In this document: positions 1 to 5,804 of the stretch, piece after piece
Position numbering within the stretch: position 1 is the stretch's first letter
How the letters are laid out: the number at the start of each line of letters is the position of its first letter
Origin: Candidatus Ratteibacteria bacterium
GTDB lineage: Bacteria > Ratteibacteria > UBA8468 > B48-G9 > JAFGKM01
Reading direction: 5' to 3'
Assembly (NCBI GenBank): GCA_028697565.1
Contig: JAQVEU010000030.1
Span: 1 to 7,949, forward strand
DNA: 7,949 nt
Notes under the pieces: generated by a model
What the model saw: the letters and a program-made list of their open reading frames with translations, nothing else
Told to the model about the DNA's origin: nothing
Database searches by the model: none
Translations under genes and position numbers: made by a program

Positions 1-243
1 TGGACTTATTTCTTGTAGACACTTGATAATAAAATATTCGTCAGGATGATAACTGCGGATAGGATTGTAAAGAGAACGTGGAGAACCTGGCTTATCTATT
101 TCAGCAACAATTTTTTGAAGGTTATCTACTTTTGTAAAGTATAATCTATTCAGTTTAGAGGATGGTAGTCCCCACTGGAGTCCACTGATAGACACACCTA
201 TTGAGATTAGAATAAGAAGTAAAATGATATATCTGTCTTTCAT
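1..243 (-). CDS. Probable GT-C membrane glycosyltransferase (PMT/ArnT-like), N-terminal part only
   Basis: An open frame starts at the ATG at 243 and runs off the left edge, giving 81 residues without a stop. Residues 5-22 form a strongly hydrophobic first membrane helix after the short basic start MKDR. WGLPS (24-28) and SYHPDE (64-69) follow in what would be the first external loop. An acidic pair in this loop is the catalytic hallmark of GT-C enzymes, which use polyprenyl-phosphate sugars on the outer face of the membrane, and WGLP followed by YHPDE is a pattern I associate with family 39-like (PMT_2) proteins. Such proteins usually have 450-700 residues, so most of the gene lies outside. 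The ATGA overlap with the preceding glycosyltransferase and the shared strand put it in the same operon. The class rests on one helix and short motifs, so it is probable rather than certain; the reading frame itself is well supported. Confidence 0.7.
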   Translation of the reverse strand, partial: MKDRYIILLLILISIGVSISGLQWGLPSSKLNRLYFTKVDNLQKIVAEIDKPGSPRSLYNPIRSYHPDEYFIIKCLQEISP

Positions 244-1220
244 CTTTTTCCAAAAACCTCATTAAGTATATTTTTTGACTGCAAGGCAAAGAGCACATTG
301 ATAAATGTAGCAGTAAAAAGCATAACAGGATGCAAAAGCCAGCAGATATCTCTGTAATACAATGTCTTTTTAATAGCAAGAGGTATGTTCGGAAATATCA
401 ACAGATTTTTTACAACATATATAAAAAACCTGTCCCTTTTTATTATCCATCTGAATTCCTTTTTTTCATTGATATATATCTTTGAATAAAGTTTTATCCA
501 TCTTATCCTTTTTCTAAGAAATTCTAAAAATCCCTTAACATTTTTGTGAAAGACCTCTGCATTTTTAGGTATGGCAAACTCCAAAATATTGTGTTTTGCT
601 ATCCGTGCGATAAACTCTACATCCTGTGCATAATCACCAACCTTTTCTATTAATGATTTTCTGAAGCAAAACCCATTACTCCCCATACAGTATGGCTCTT
701 CGGGATTAAGATGTACCTTATAATAATCTCCCATATCCTCCATCTTAACCAGTCCGAGTGCAATTTGTGCATCCAGTGACCTGTATATAGCAAAAGGGTC
801 TACACCTACATAACTAAGGTATCTATTGACTATATTATCTTTTTTATCAATATGAAGACGTGGTACAGAGGCAAACAGAGAAGAATTTTCTTCCAGAGGA
901 GTTATCATATGATTTATCCAGTTATTACCTATAAGTTCTATATCACTTTCAGCAATCACTATATATTTCCCTTTTGCTTTCCATATCCCCTGGTCTTTTC
1001 CCATCCCTGCTCCTTCTGCAACTACCTTCTCATTAAGATATATTTTTACTCCATATTCTTTACAGGCATTAAGAATATCAGGTTTACTTCCTCCGTCTAT
1101 GATTAAAATCTCTATCTTATCCTGTGGGTAGTTCTGGTCCCTGATACTTTTTAGAAGTCCTATCACCCTGTAGTCCTTTTCCTTTGTCGGGGTTACGAAA
1201 CTTATCAATGGCTTTTCCAT
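240..1220 (-). CDS. Family 2 glycosyltransferase with C-terminal membrane segment
   Basis: A 326-residue GT2 transferase. LISFVTPTKEKD (5-16) opens the GT-A domain, IEILIIDGGS (36-45) is the nucleotide-binding strand, and MGKDQGIWKAKGKYIVIAES (73-92) leads to the metal-binding position, which reads ESDIE (91-95) rather than a plain DxD. CMGSNGFCFRKS carries the usual acceptor-side strand, DVEF sits where the catalytic ED motif is expected, and RKRIRW (236-241) resembles the (Q/R)xxRW motif of many GT2 enzymes. One clear hydrophobic segment near 292-313 and a weaker one near 266-282 suggest membrane attachment. It probably adds a sugar to a lipid-linked glycan on the cytosolic side; donor and linkage are unknown. 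The start has no strong ribosome site and lies four bases after the methyltransferase stop. The TGA stop overlaps the next ATG as ATGA. Confidence 0.88.
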   Translation of the reverse strand: MEKPLISFVTPTKEKDYRVIGLLKSIRDQNYPQDKIEILIIDGGSKPDILNACKEYGVKIYLNEKVVAEGAGMGKDQGIWKAKGKYIVIAESDIELIGNNWINHMITPLEENSSLFASVPRLHIDKKDNIVNRYLSYVGVDPFAIYRSLDAQIALGLVKMEDMGDYYKVHLNPEEPYCMGSNGFCFRKSLIEKVGDYAQDVEFIARIAKHNILEFAIPKNAEVFHKNVKGFLEFLRKRIRWIKLYSKIYINEKKEFRWIIKRDRFFIYVVKNLLIFPNIPLAIKKTLYYRDICWLLHPVMLFTATFINVLFALQSKNILNEVFGKR

Positions 1221-1224
1221 GTTA

Positions 1225-1824
1225 TTAAGGTTTCTCTGCTATTAAATAAATACTCCAATGTTTTATTGCTACCCCTGCTTCAAGGATTATAAATCCTGCA
1301 TCTTTGAATAACTTCTCTAAACTTTCCAGAGTAAAACATACCTTATGTGTGGGGTCTAATTTTATAGAATTCACATATTTATCATCAGGCACTACTACAC
1401 CAATTTTGCCACCCTTTTTTATTACTCTCTTCCACTCTTGAAGAACCTTTTCAGGAAAGAGATAATGTTCTAAATTATGTTTTGCTACAATAAAATCAAA
1501 TTCCTCATTATTAAATATTCTTAAATCATCACCGGAAATGTTATAATCTGCTACTGATATCTTTCCTTTTTGAGAACCAAACTTTCCTTTCTGTCCTCTT
1601 GGAATGATATCTATTCCTATACAATCGAAAGAAATTTTTTCAGAACCACATCCAATATCTAACCCTTTTCCTTTTATGATTGGAAGAAGAAGATCTCTTT
1701 CTCTATTTCTATAGTAAGGAAATATCAATCTTATATGTAGTTCAACCTTTCTGACAAAATTACTTCTTTTTATTTTATCAATCCAATCTTCTTCCTTCTT
1801 AAAATAATTACCTATCTTTTTCAT
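1225..1824 (-). CDS. Class I SAM-dependent methyltransferase, second of a tandem pair
   Basis: A 199-residue Rossmann methyltransferase with a charged N-terminal extension of about 50 residues that its neighbour lacks. The SAM motif GLDIGCG is at 54-60, Asp72 in IGIDI is the likely ribose-binding acid, SVADYN (90-95) precedes motif II, and FIVAKHNLEHYLFPEKVLQ (111-129) and KKGGKIGVVVPDD (136-148) complete the fold. LDPTHKVCFT (156-165) matches the DPTHK of the preceding gene at the same place after the VVP strand. The protein ends in strands ending IYLIAEKP. Sugar O-methylation is a reasonable guess given the neighbours; I see nothing that fixes the substrate, and a methyltransferase-fold protein with another role is possible. 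A GAGGTAGAG stretch spanning the end of the previous gene may act as its ribosome site. It stops four bases before the next ATG. Confidence 0.85.
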   Translation of the reverse strand: MKKIGNYFKKEEDWIDKIKRSNFVRKVELHIRLIFPYYRNRERDLLLPIIKGKGLDIGCGSEKISFDCIGIDIIPRGQKGKFGSQKGKISVADYNISGDDLRIFNNEEFDFIVAKHNLEHYLFPEKVLQEWKRVIKKGGKIGVVVPDDKYVNSIKLDPTHKVCFTLESLEKLFKDAGFIILEAGVAIKHWSIYLIAEKP

Positions 1825-1825
1825 T

Positions 1826-2341
1826 TTATTTCTCTACCTCCAGTTCAATAATAATTTCAGCACAGGGTAATATCCAGCAGAAGAATCTTTCATACAATAC
1901 AGGAGATAAATTTATAAACGGATTGAAAACATAATTCAGGAAAGTATATTTTTCTCCAGTAAAATTTAATTTTTTTCTTTTTGTTTTAAATATAGGTAGT
2001 CCATACGTTCCTTCTTTTAAATAGTCAAATGTGAAATAACTGAAAAATCTTTTATGTGTTGGGTCCCAGTATGCCCCTACAAAACTAAAGTGAGGGACCA
2101 CTATAAAAATTCTTGCTCTGTTGACTGAGATTCTTTTTATTTCTTCCATAGTTTTTTTAAAATCGTTCAGATGTTCAACAATATGTTTTGCATATATTTC
2201 CGAAAAGGTATTGTCTTCTAATGGCCAAGGATATTGGTCTAAATCCCATACTACATCAACTCCTGGATATTCAATGCAGTCCAAATTAACACAACCCTTT
2301 TTGATGTCTTTGCCACATCCTATATTAAGTTTTTTTAACAT
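1826..2341 (-). CDS. Class I SAM-dependent methyltransferase, first of a tandem pair
   Basis: A compact 171-residue Rossmann methyltransferase. It begins almost directly with the SAM motif LNIGCGKD (5-12), followed by the acidic residue of motif II in NLD (Asp21), a DLDQYPWPLEDNTF stretch (33-46) typical of Methyltransf_11-like proteins, YAKHIVEHL (50-58) and IFIVVPHFS (78-86). DPTHKRFFS (93-101) follows, with the C-terminal half forming a probable substrate cap. I recall similar short proteins with a PTHKRFF motif in surface-polysaccharide clusters of uncultured bacteria, but none with a proven substrate. It could methylate a sugar of the glycan made by the surrounding transferases; this is inference from context. 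The start is set by an AGGAG site. The TAA stop is one base before the next methyltransferase ATG. It shares AKHxxEH and DPTHK with that neighbour, so the two are probably distant paralogues. Confidence 0.85.
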   Translation of the reverse strand: MLKKLNIGCGKDIKKGCVNLDCIEYPGVDVVWDLDQYPWPLEDNTFSEIYAKHIVEHLNDFKKTMEEIKRISVNRARIFIVVPHFSFVGAYWDPTHKRFFSYFTFDYLKEGTYGLPIFKTKRKKLNFTGEKYTFLNYVFNPFINLSPVLYERFFCWILPCAEIIIELEVEK

Positions 2342-3275
2342 TTTTACTCCTGCGATTCTTTTTCATTGAAAGCAGTCTGTTTACACTACCGCATAAAAAA
2401 CCAGTTCCATAGCCAATGTGTATGATAAAAAAGGTAACGGGAATGAGTAATAGATATTCACCTCTCTTCTCTTTAACTGATATAACACAGGCAAACAGAA
2501 AGATTAAAAAAAGATATATGAGGATAGGAAGAAGAAAAATTTTATTCCACACTAAAAGCAGTGGTAGTAAAACAAGGTATATGACAAATAAAGAAGGAAT
2601 ACCAAAAAGGAAAGAAGTCACTCCTGTTTTTTTGGTGCTTTTTATTTTAGGTCTGACATATCCGTAATAGAATACCTGTTTGAAAAGTCCTGCTGGACTA
2701 CTACGTCTTCTATGATAGATATATAACTCTGGATAATATGCAAGTTTTATACCCTTGCCTATAAGTTCACTAAAAAATACAGGGTCTTCCCCTGGCCAGA
2801 AGGCAGGGTCAAACATTTCCTTTTCAAAGACATTTCTTTTACAAAACAGATTTGCTGATGTAAGTTCTCTTTCATCTGAATTTAGATTAAGTTTATATCT
2901 TTTATATCTATGACGAATAGAAGCCCCTCCTAATATACTGGCAAAAACAATGCCCGAAGCAAAGCCAAAGGCAGTATCATCCGGTGGTGTTAACTGGGGT
3001 CCTCCAACAACATCTATGTCAGGATGTGCCTCAAAAAACTCTTCTGCTTTTTTCAGCCAGTTCCTTTCTACTATAGCATCATCATCAACAAAAGCAATAT
3101 ATTTCCCCTTTGCTTCCTTAACTCCATCATTCCTGTTTTGTGAGGTATTGGGTCCCCTTTTTACTATAATTTCATATTTACCTTCAGGATAGTCCTGATT
3201 TTTTAGCCATTTTATTACCTCAGGGGTTCTTTCAGGAGCAACAGCAACAATCACAGAAAATTTTATATTCTCCAT
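2325..3275 (-). CDS. Membrane-anchored family 2 glycosyltransferase, ExoA-like layout
   Basis: A 316-residue GT2 enzyme with a catalytic GT-A domain (about 1-195) followed by three predicted membrane helices (about 222-243, 246-266 and 274-296). Motifs are FSVIVAV (6-12), NDGVKEAKGKYIAFVDDD (49-66) with the metal-binding DDD at 64-66, ELTSANLFCKR (137-147) and PGEDPVFF (161-168), whose GED supplies the probable catalytic base, then YHRRRSS (187-193). The usual VxDGxS strand is replaced by IIVKRGPN. The layout and the HIGYGTGFLCG segment resemble ExoA-type transferases that elongate polyprenyl-diphosphate-linked oligosaccharides. The ATG follows tandem stops of the previous gene with no gap. 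The 3' end overlaps the next methyltransferase by 17 bases, including a run of seven A on the coding strand. It probably adds one residue to the glycan on the cytosolic side. Sugar and acceptor cannot be read from sequence. Confidence 0.9.
   Translation of the reverse strand: MENIKFSVIVAVAPERTPEVIKWLKNQDYPEGKYEIIVKRGPNTSQNRNDGVKEAKGKYIAFVDDDAIVERNWLKKAEEFFEAHPDIDVVGGPQLTPPDDTAFGFASGIVFASILGGASIRHRYKRYKLNLNSDERELTSANLFCKRNVFEKEMFDPAFWPGEDPVFFSELIGKGIKLAYYPELYIYHRRRSSPAGLFKQVFYYGYVRPKIKSTKKTGVTSFLFGIPSLFVIYLVLLPLLLVWNKIFLLPILIYLFLIFLFACVISVKEKRGEYLLLIPVTFFIIHIGYGTGFLCGSVNRLLSMKKNRRSKNVKKT
2347..2351 (-). promoter_or_regulatory. Shine-Dalgarno AGGAG for the methyltransferase starting at 2341
   Basis: AGGAG on the minus strand lies five bases before the ATG at 2341, inside the last codons of the upstream glycosyltransferase. 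It is the clearest ribosome site in the window and fixes the start of the methyltransferase within the 17-base overlap. Confidence 0.75.
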
Positions 3276-3278
3276 CTA

Positions 3279-3998
3279 TTAGAGTCCCATCCGTATTCTT
3301 ATCAGGTCTTTGAAAAACTTCAAAGGGTCTTTTATGACACTCACCTTGCTTTCAGAAGAATTTAACCACTCTATCGGTATCTCCTTTACTTTATATCCTT
3401 TTTTTATTGCCTTGTATAGGACTTCTACATCAAAAGCAAATCCGTTTATCTCCTGTTCCTCAAATAATCTCCTTCCACAATCTTTTTTAAACATCTTAAA
3501 CCCACACTGTGTGTCAGCAAATTTATTAACAACTATAGTTCTTATTATATAAGACCCTATCATTCCTATAAGTTGCCTTATAATATTCTGCTTTACTTTT
3601 ACCTCTGCTCCCACTACACCTCTTGAACCAATGGCAATATCATAGCCGCCATCTATAGCACTTTTAAGTTTTCCAAATTCCTCTATGGGTGTAGAAAGGT
3701 CTGCATCAGTAAAAAGGACTATATCCCCCTCAGATGCCAAAACACCTGTTTTTACTGCTGCTCCCTTTCCTTTATTTTTAAGATGACATCTTAATTTTAC
3801 TTCAGGATGATCAATAGAAAAGTTTTTTACAATATTTACAGTGCTGTCTTTACTTCCATCATCCACCACAATAATCTCAAAATTTAGACCACTATTTTTA
3901 AAGTAGTTATAAACCTTTTTAAGTGTAGTCCCAATCCGTTTTTCCTCATTATATGCAGGTATTACTATTGAGATGTCCATCTTTTCCATATTGTCCAT
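3279..3998 (-). CDS. ALG5-like polyprenyl-phosphate glycosyltransferase (GT2)
   Basis: Likely transfers glucose or another hexose from a nucleotide sugar to polyprenyl phosphate at the cytosolic face of the membrane. The 239 residues contain ISIVIPAYNEE (9-19), EIIVVDDGSKDST (41-53), NKGKGAAVKTG (75-85), the metal motif DADLSTP (98-104), AIGSR (122-126), DTQCGFKMF (162-170) and FAFDVEVLYKA. NKGKGAAVKTG plus DADLSTP is the signature I associate with ALG5 dolichyl-phosphate beta-glucosyltransferases and their prokaryotic relatives; those relatives may use other sugars. The N-terminal hydrophobic anchor of eukaryotic ALG5 is absent. Three in-frame ATGs occur (3998, 3989, 3980); none has a strong ribosome site, and the third, giving MDISIVIPAYNEE, fits the family start best and cuts the overlap with the previous gene from 34 to 16 bases. 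It ends with tandem stops TAA TAG immediately before the next ATG. It may supply lipid-linked sugar to the GT-C enzyme at the left edge. Confidence 0.88.
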   Translation of the reverse strand: MDNMEKMDISIVIPAYNEEKRIGTTLKKVYNYFKNSGLNFEIIVVDDGSKDSTVNIVKNFSIDHPEVKLRCHLKNKGKGAAVKTGVLASEGDIVLFTDADLSTPIEEFGKLKSAIDGGYDIAIGSRGVVGAEVKVKQNIIRQLIGMIGSYIIRTIVVNKFADTQCGFKMFKKDCGRRLFEEQEINGFAFDVEVLYKAIKKGYKVKEIPIEWLNSSESKVSVIKDPLKFFKDLIRIRMGL

Positions 3999-4672
3999 AG
4001 ATAAAGTTTCATATATGGCAGTGTCCTTGATAGTTTGAACTTGGACTTCCCTTTTTTCCTTCCATACCAGACAGTAGGAACATCACATATGTTATAACCA
4101 CTGACAAAAAACTTAACACATGCCTCCATTGATATAGCAAACCCCTTTTCTTTTAGGTCTATAGAAAGCACGGCATCCCGCCTGTACATCTTAAAAGCAT
4201 TTGCCACATCTCTGGTAGGTATTCCTGTAAAAAGATGGAGAGTAATTCCGACAAATCGTGAGAAAAACCCCTGAATTAGAGGTCCCCCTACCCTCTTTCC
4301 GCCTTTGATATATCTCGCACCACAAACCAAATCATACCCTTCTTCTGCCTTTTTTAGCATAAGAGGAATAGTTGTGGGGTCATCGCAACTGTCTGCCATA
4401 ACAGGCAGGACGTACTTTCCTCTTGCAACTTCAAAGCCCCTTTTTAATGTGTTTGCAAAGCCGGGTTCTCCTGTATTATCCACAATATCTATAAAAGGGT
4501 ATTGACCTTGAATGTCTTTTACAATATGCACAGTGTTATCTTCCGAATGGTCATTAACCACAATAATTTCTGTATTTTCACGGTTAATGTGAGGTATAAG
4601 TCCTTTTATTGTTTCTTCTATATTGTTCTCCTCATCTCTTGCTGGTATGATAATGCTTAGTAATATGTCCAT
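3965..4672 (-). CDS. Family 2 glycosyltransferase, DPM1-like (polyprenyl-phosphate sugar synthase type)
   Basis: A soluble GT-A enzyme of 235 residues, the size of single-domain polyprenyl-phosphate mannose synthases, which move a sugar from a nucleotide to a lipid phosphate on the inner face of the membrane. It starts MDILLSIIIPARDEENN, followed by EIIVVNDHS where most relatives have VVDDGS, then GARYIKGG and DVANAFKMYRR, the equivalent of the DxxxGFK region of DPM1-like enzymes. The metal-binding DxD position reads ADSCDDP instead of DADLxxP. There is no C-terminal membrane domain. I chose the ATG at 4672, one base after the previous stop; an in-frame TTG at 4681 adds MYN and overlaps that gene by eight bases, with a weak GAGAAG upstream, so it cannot be excluded. 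The 3' end overlaps the next gene by up to 34 bases. Donor and lipid acceptor are unknown. Confidence 0.85.
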   Translation of the reverse strand: MDILLSIIIPARDEENNIEETIKGLIPHINRENTEIIVVNDHSEDNTVHIVKDIQGQYPFIDIVDNTGEPGFANTLKRGFEVARGKYVLPVMADSCDDPTTIPLMLKKAEEGYDLVCGARYIKGGKRVGGPLIQGFFSRFVGITLHLFTGIPTRDVANAFKMYRRDAVLSIDLKEKGFAISMEACVKFFVSGYNICDVPTVWYGRKKGKSKFKLSRTLPYMKLYLWTIWKRWTSQ

Positions 4673-4673
4673 A

Positions 4674-5804
4674 TTATACAAGTTTCTTCTCTTTTAGTTC
4701 ATTAGATGCCCTGTCAAATCTGTCAACTGCCTTTACCTTTTTAGACCAGTTTATAAGTTTTTTCATCCCTTCTTCAAATGAGATATCCGGTTCAAAACCA
4801 AGCATCTTTTTTATTTTTGTAATATCTGCATAACAGTGTCTTACATCACCCTTCCTGAATTTGTATGTGACATCCGGCTGTATTTGCCCTTCCTTTCTCA
4901 TAAGTTTTATCAGTATCTCCGCTACTTTCAGGATGCTTACTGGTGTACCGGTACCAACATTAAATACCTGATAGTTTGCCTCTTCTTTTTCTATTGAAAG
5001 AATACAGGCATTAACAACATCTCCTACCCAGATAAAGTCCCTTGACTGCAGTCCATTTTCATATATCACAGGTGGGTTATTATTTTTTATTCTGCTTAAA
5101 AATATTGCTGCTACCCCTGTATAGGGATTTGAAAGGGACTGTCTTGGACCATATACATTAAAAAACCTTAAGGCAACAACAGGGATTCCGTATGTCTTTC
5201 CTATCAATAGAGACATCTCTTCCTGCTCTTTTTTTGTTATGGCATATATGGAATTTGAAACCAGGGGGGTATCTTCAGGAGTAGGAACAGATTTAAGAGT
5301 GTTTTTACAGTAAGGGCACTCTGGCTCCCAATTATAGATGGACTTTTTATTACCTCTCTTTTCAAAATCACGAAGTGGTGGCTTTACTTTTCCACATTTT
5401 TTACATTCGTAAAGACCTTCTCCATAGATGCTCATTGATGATGCAATAAGTAGTTTTTTAACATTATGCTTTTCATTCACAAGTATATCAAGCAGGTTGG
5501 CAGTTCCCTGTATGTTTGTTTCCACATATTTTGCAATCTGATACTGTGACTGTCCGACCCCTACTGCTGCTGCAAAATGGACTACTATATCTACTCCTTT
5601 TATAACTTCTTTAAGTTCATTCCTTTTTCGCACATCTCCTCTTATAAATCTTGCATTGGTATTATAGTAATCAGGGATTCCGTTGATATGTACCTGTGGT
5701 TCAAGATTATCAAATATCGTAACCTTATATCTTCTTCTTATAAGTTCATCTACAAGATGACTTCCTATAAAACCAAGTCCTCCTGTTACAAGCACCTTTT
5801 TCAT
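4674..5804 (-). CDS. NAD-dependent sugar-nucleotide epimerase (extended SDR) with four-cysteine insert
   Basis: A 376-residue extended short-chain dehydrogenase that probably epimerises or otherwise modifies a nucleotide-linked sugar. It has TGGLGFIGSH (7-16), Asp32 after strand 2, GDVR (56-59), ASSMSIYGEG (121-130) and the catalytic pair Tyr187/Lys191 in YAITK, then RFFNVYGPRQ and a C-terminal substrate-binding region. Between YGEG and the catalytic Tyr is an insert of about 45 residues with CKKC (134-137) and CPYC (163-166), resembling a zinc-ribbon knuckle pair. From memory, this architecture, including the PTPEDTP stretch and the DRFDRASNEL tail, occurs in proteins annotated as dTDP-L-rhamnose 4-epimerase (WbiB-like). 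No rhamnose synthesis genes are visible here, so a UDP-xylose or UDP-glucuronate 4-epimerase role is equally possible. The start overlaps the UXS stop by four bases; the TAA stop lies one base before the next ATG. The fold is certain, the substrate is not. Confidence 0.85.
   Translation of the reverse strand: MKKVLVTGGLGFIGSHLVDELIRRRYKVTIFDNLEPQVHINGIPDYYNTNARFIRGDVRKRNELKEVIKGVDIVVHFAAAVGVGQSQYQIAKYVETNIQGTANLLDILVNEKHNVKKLLIASSMSIYGEGLYECKKCGKVKPPLRDFEKRGNKKSIYNWEPECPYCKNTLKSVPTPEDTPLVSNSIYAITKKEQEEMSLLIGKTYGIPVVALRFFNVYGPRQSLSNPYTGVAAIFLSRIKNNNPPVIYENGLQSRDFIWVGDVVNACILSIEKEEANYQVFNVGTGTPVSILKVAEILIKLMRKEGQIQPDVTYKFRKGDVRHCYADITKIKKMLGFEPDISFEEGMKKLINWSKKVKAVDRFDRASNELKEKKLV

Noticed and set aside
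155..379. Minus-strand open frame of 74 codons with a hydrophobic start
   Set aside because: It overlaps the C-terminal coding region of the glycosyltransferase and the start of the GT-C gene in another frame. Its hydrophobicity comes from the codons of the real membrane segment.
2330..2340. T-rich run that might be a terminator tail
   Set aside because: The T run is on the plus strand; on the transcribed sense (minus-strand gene) it is an A run, no stable hairpin precedes it, and coding continues through it.
960..3121. Near-identical short stretches at about 960-981 and 3100-3121 that look like a direct repeat
   Set aside because: Both encode the AKGKYI strand just before the metal motif in two GT2 genes, so the similarity reflects protein homology and shared codon use rather than a repeat element.
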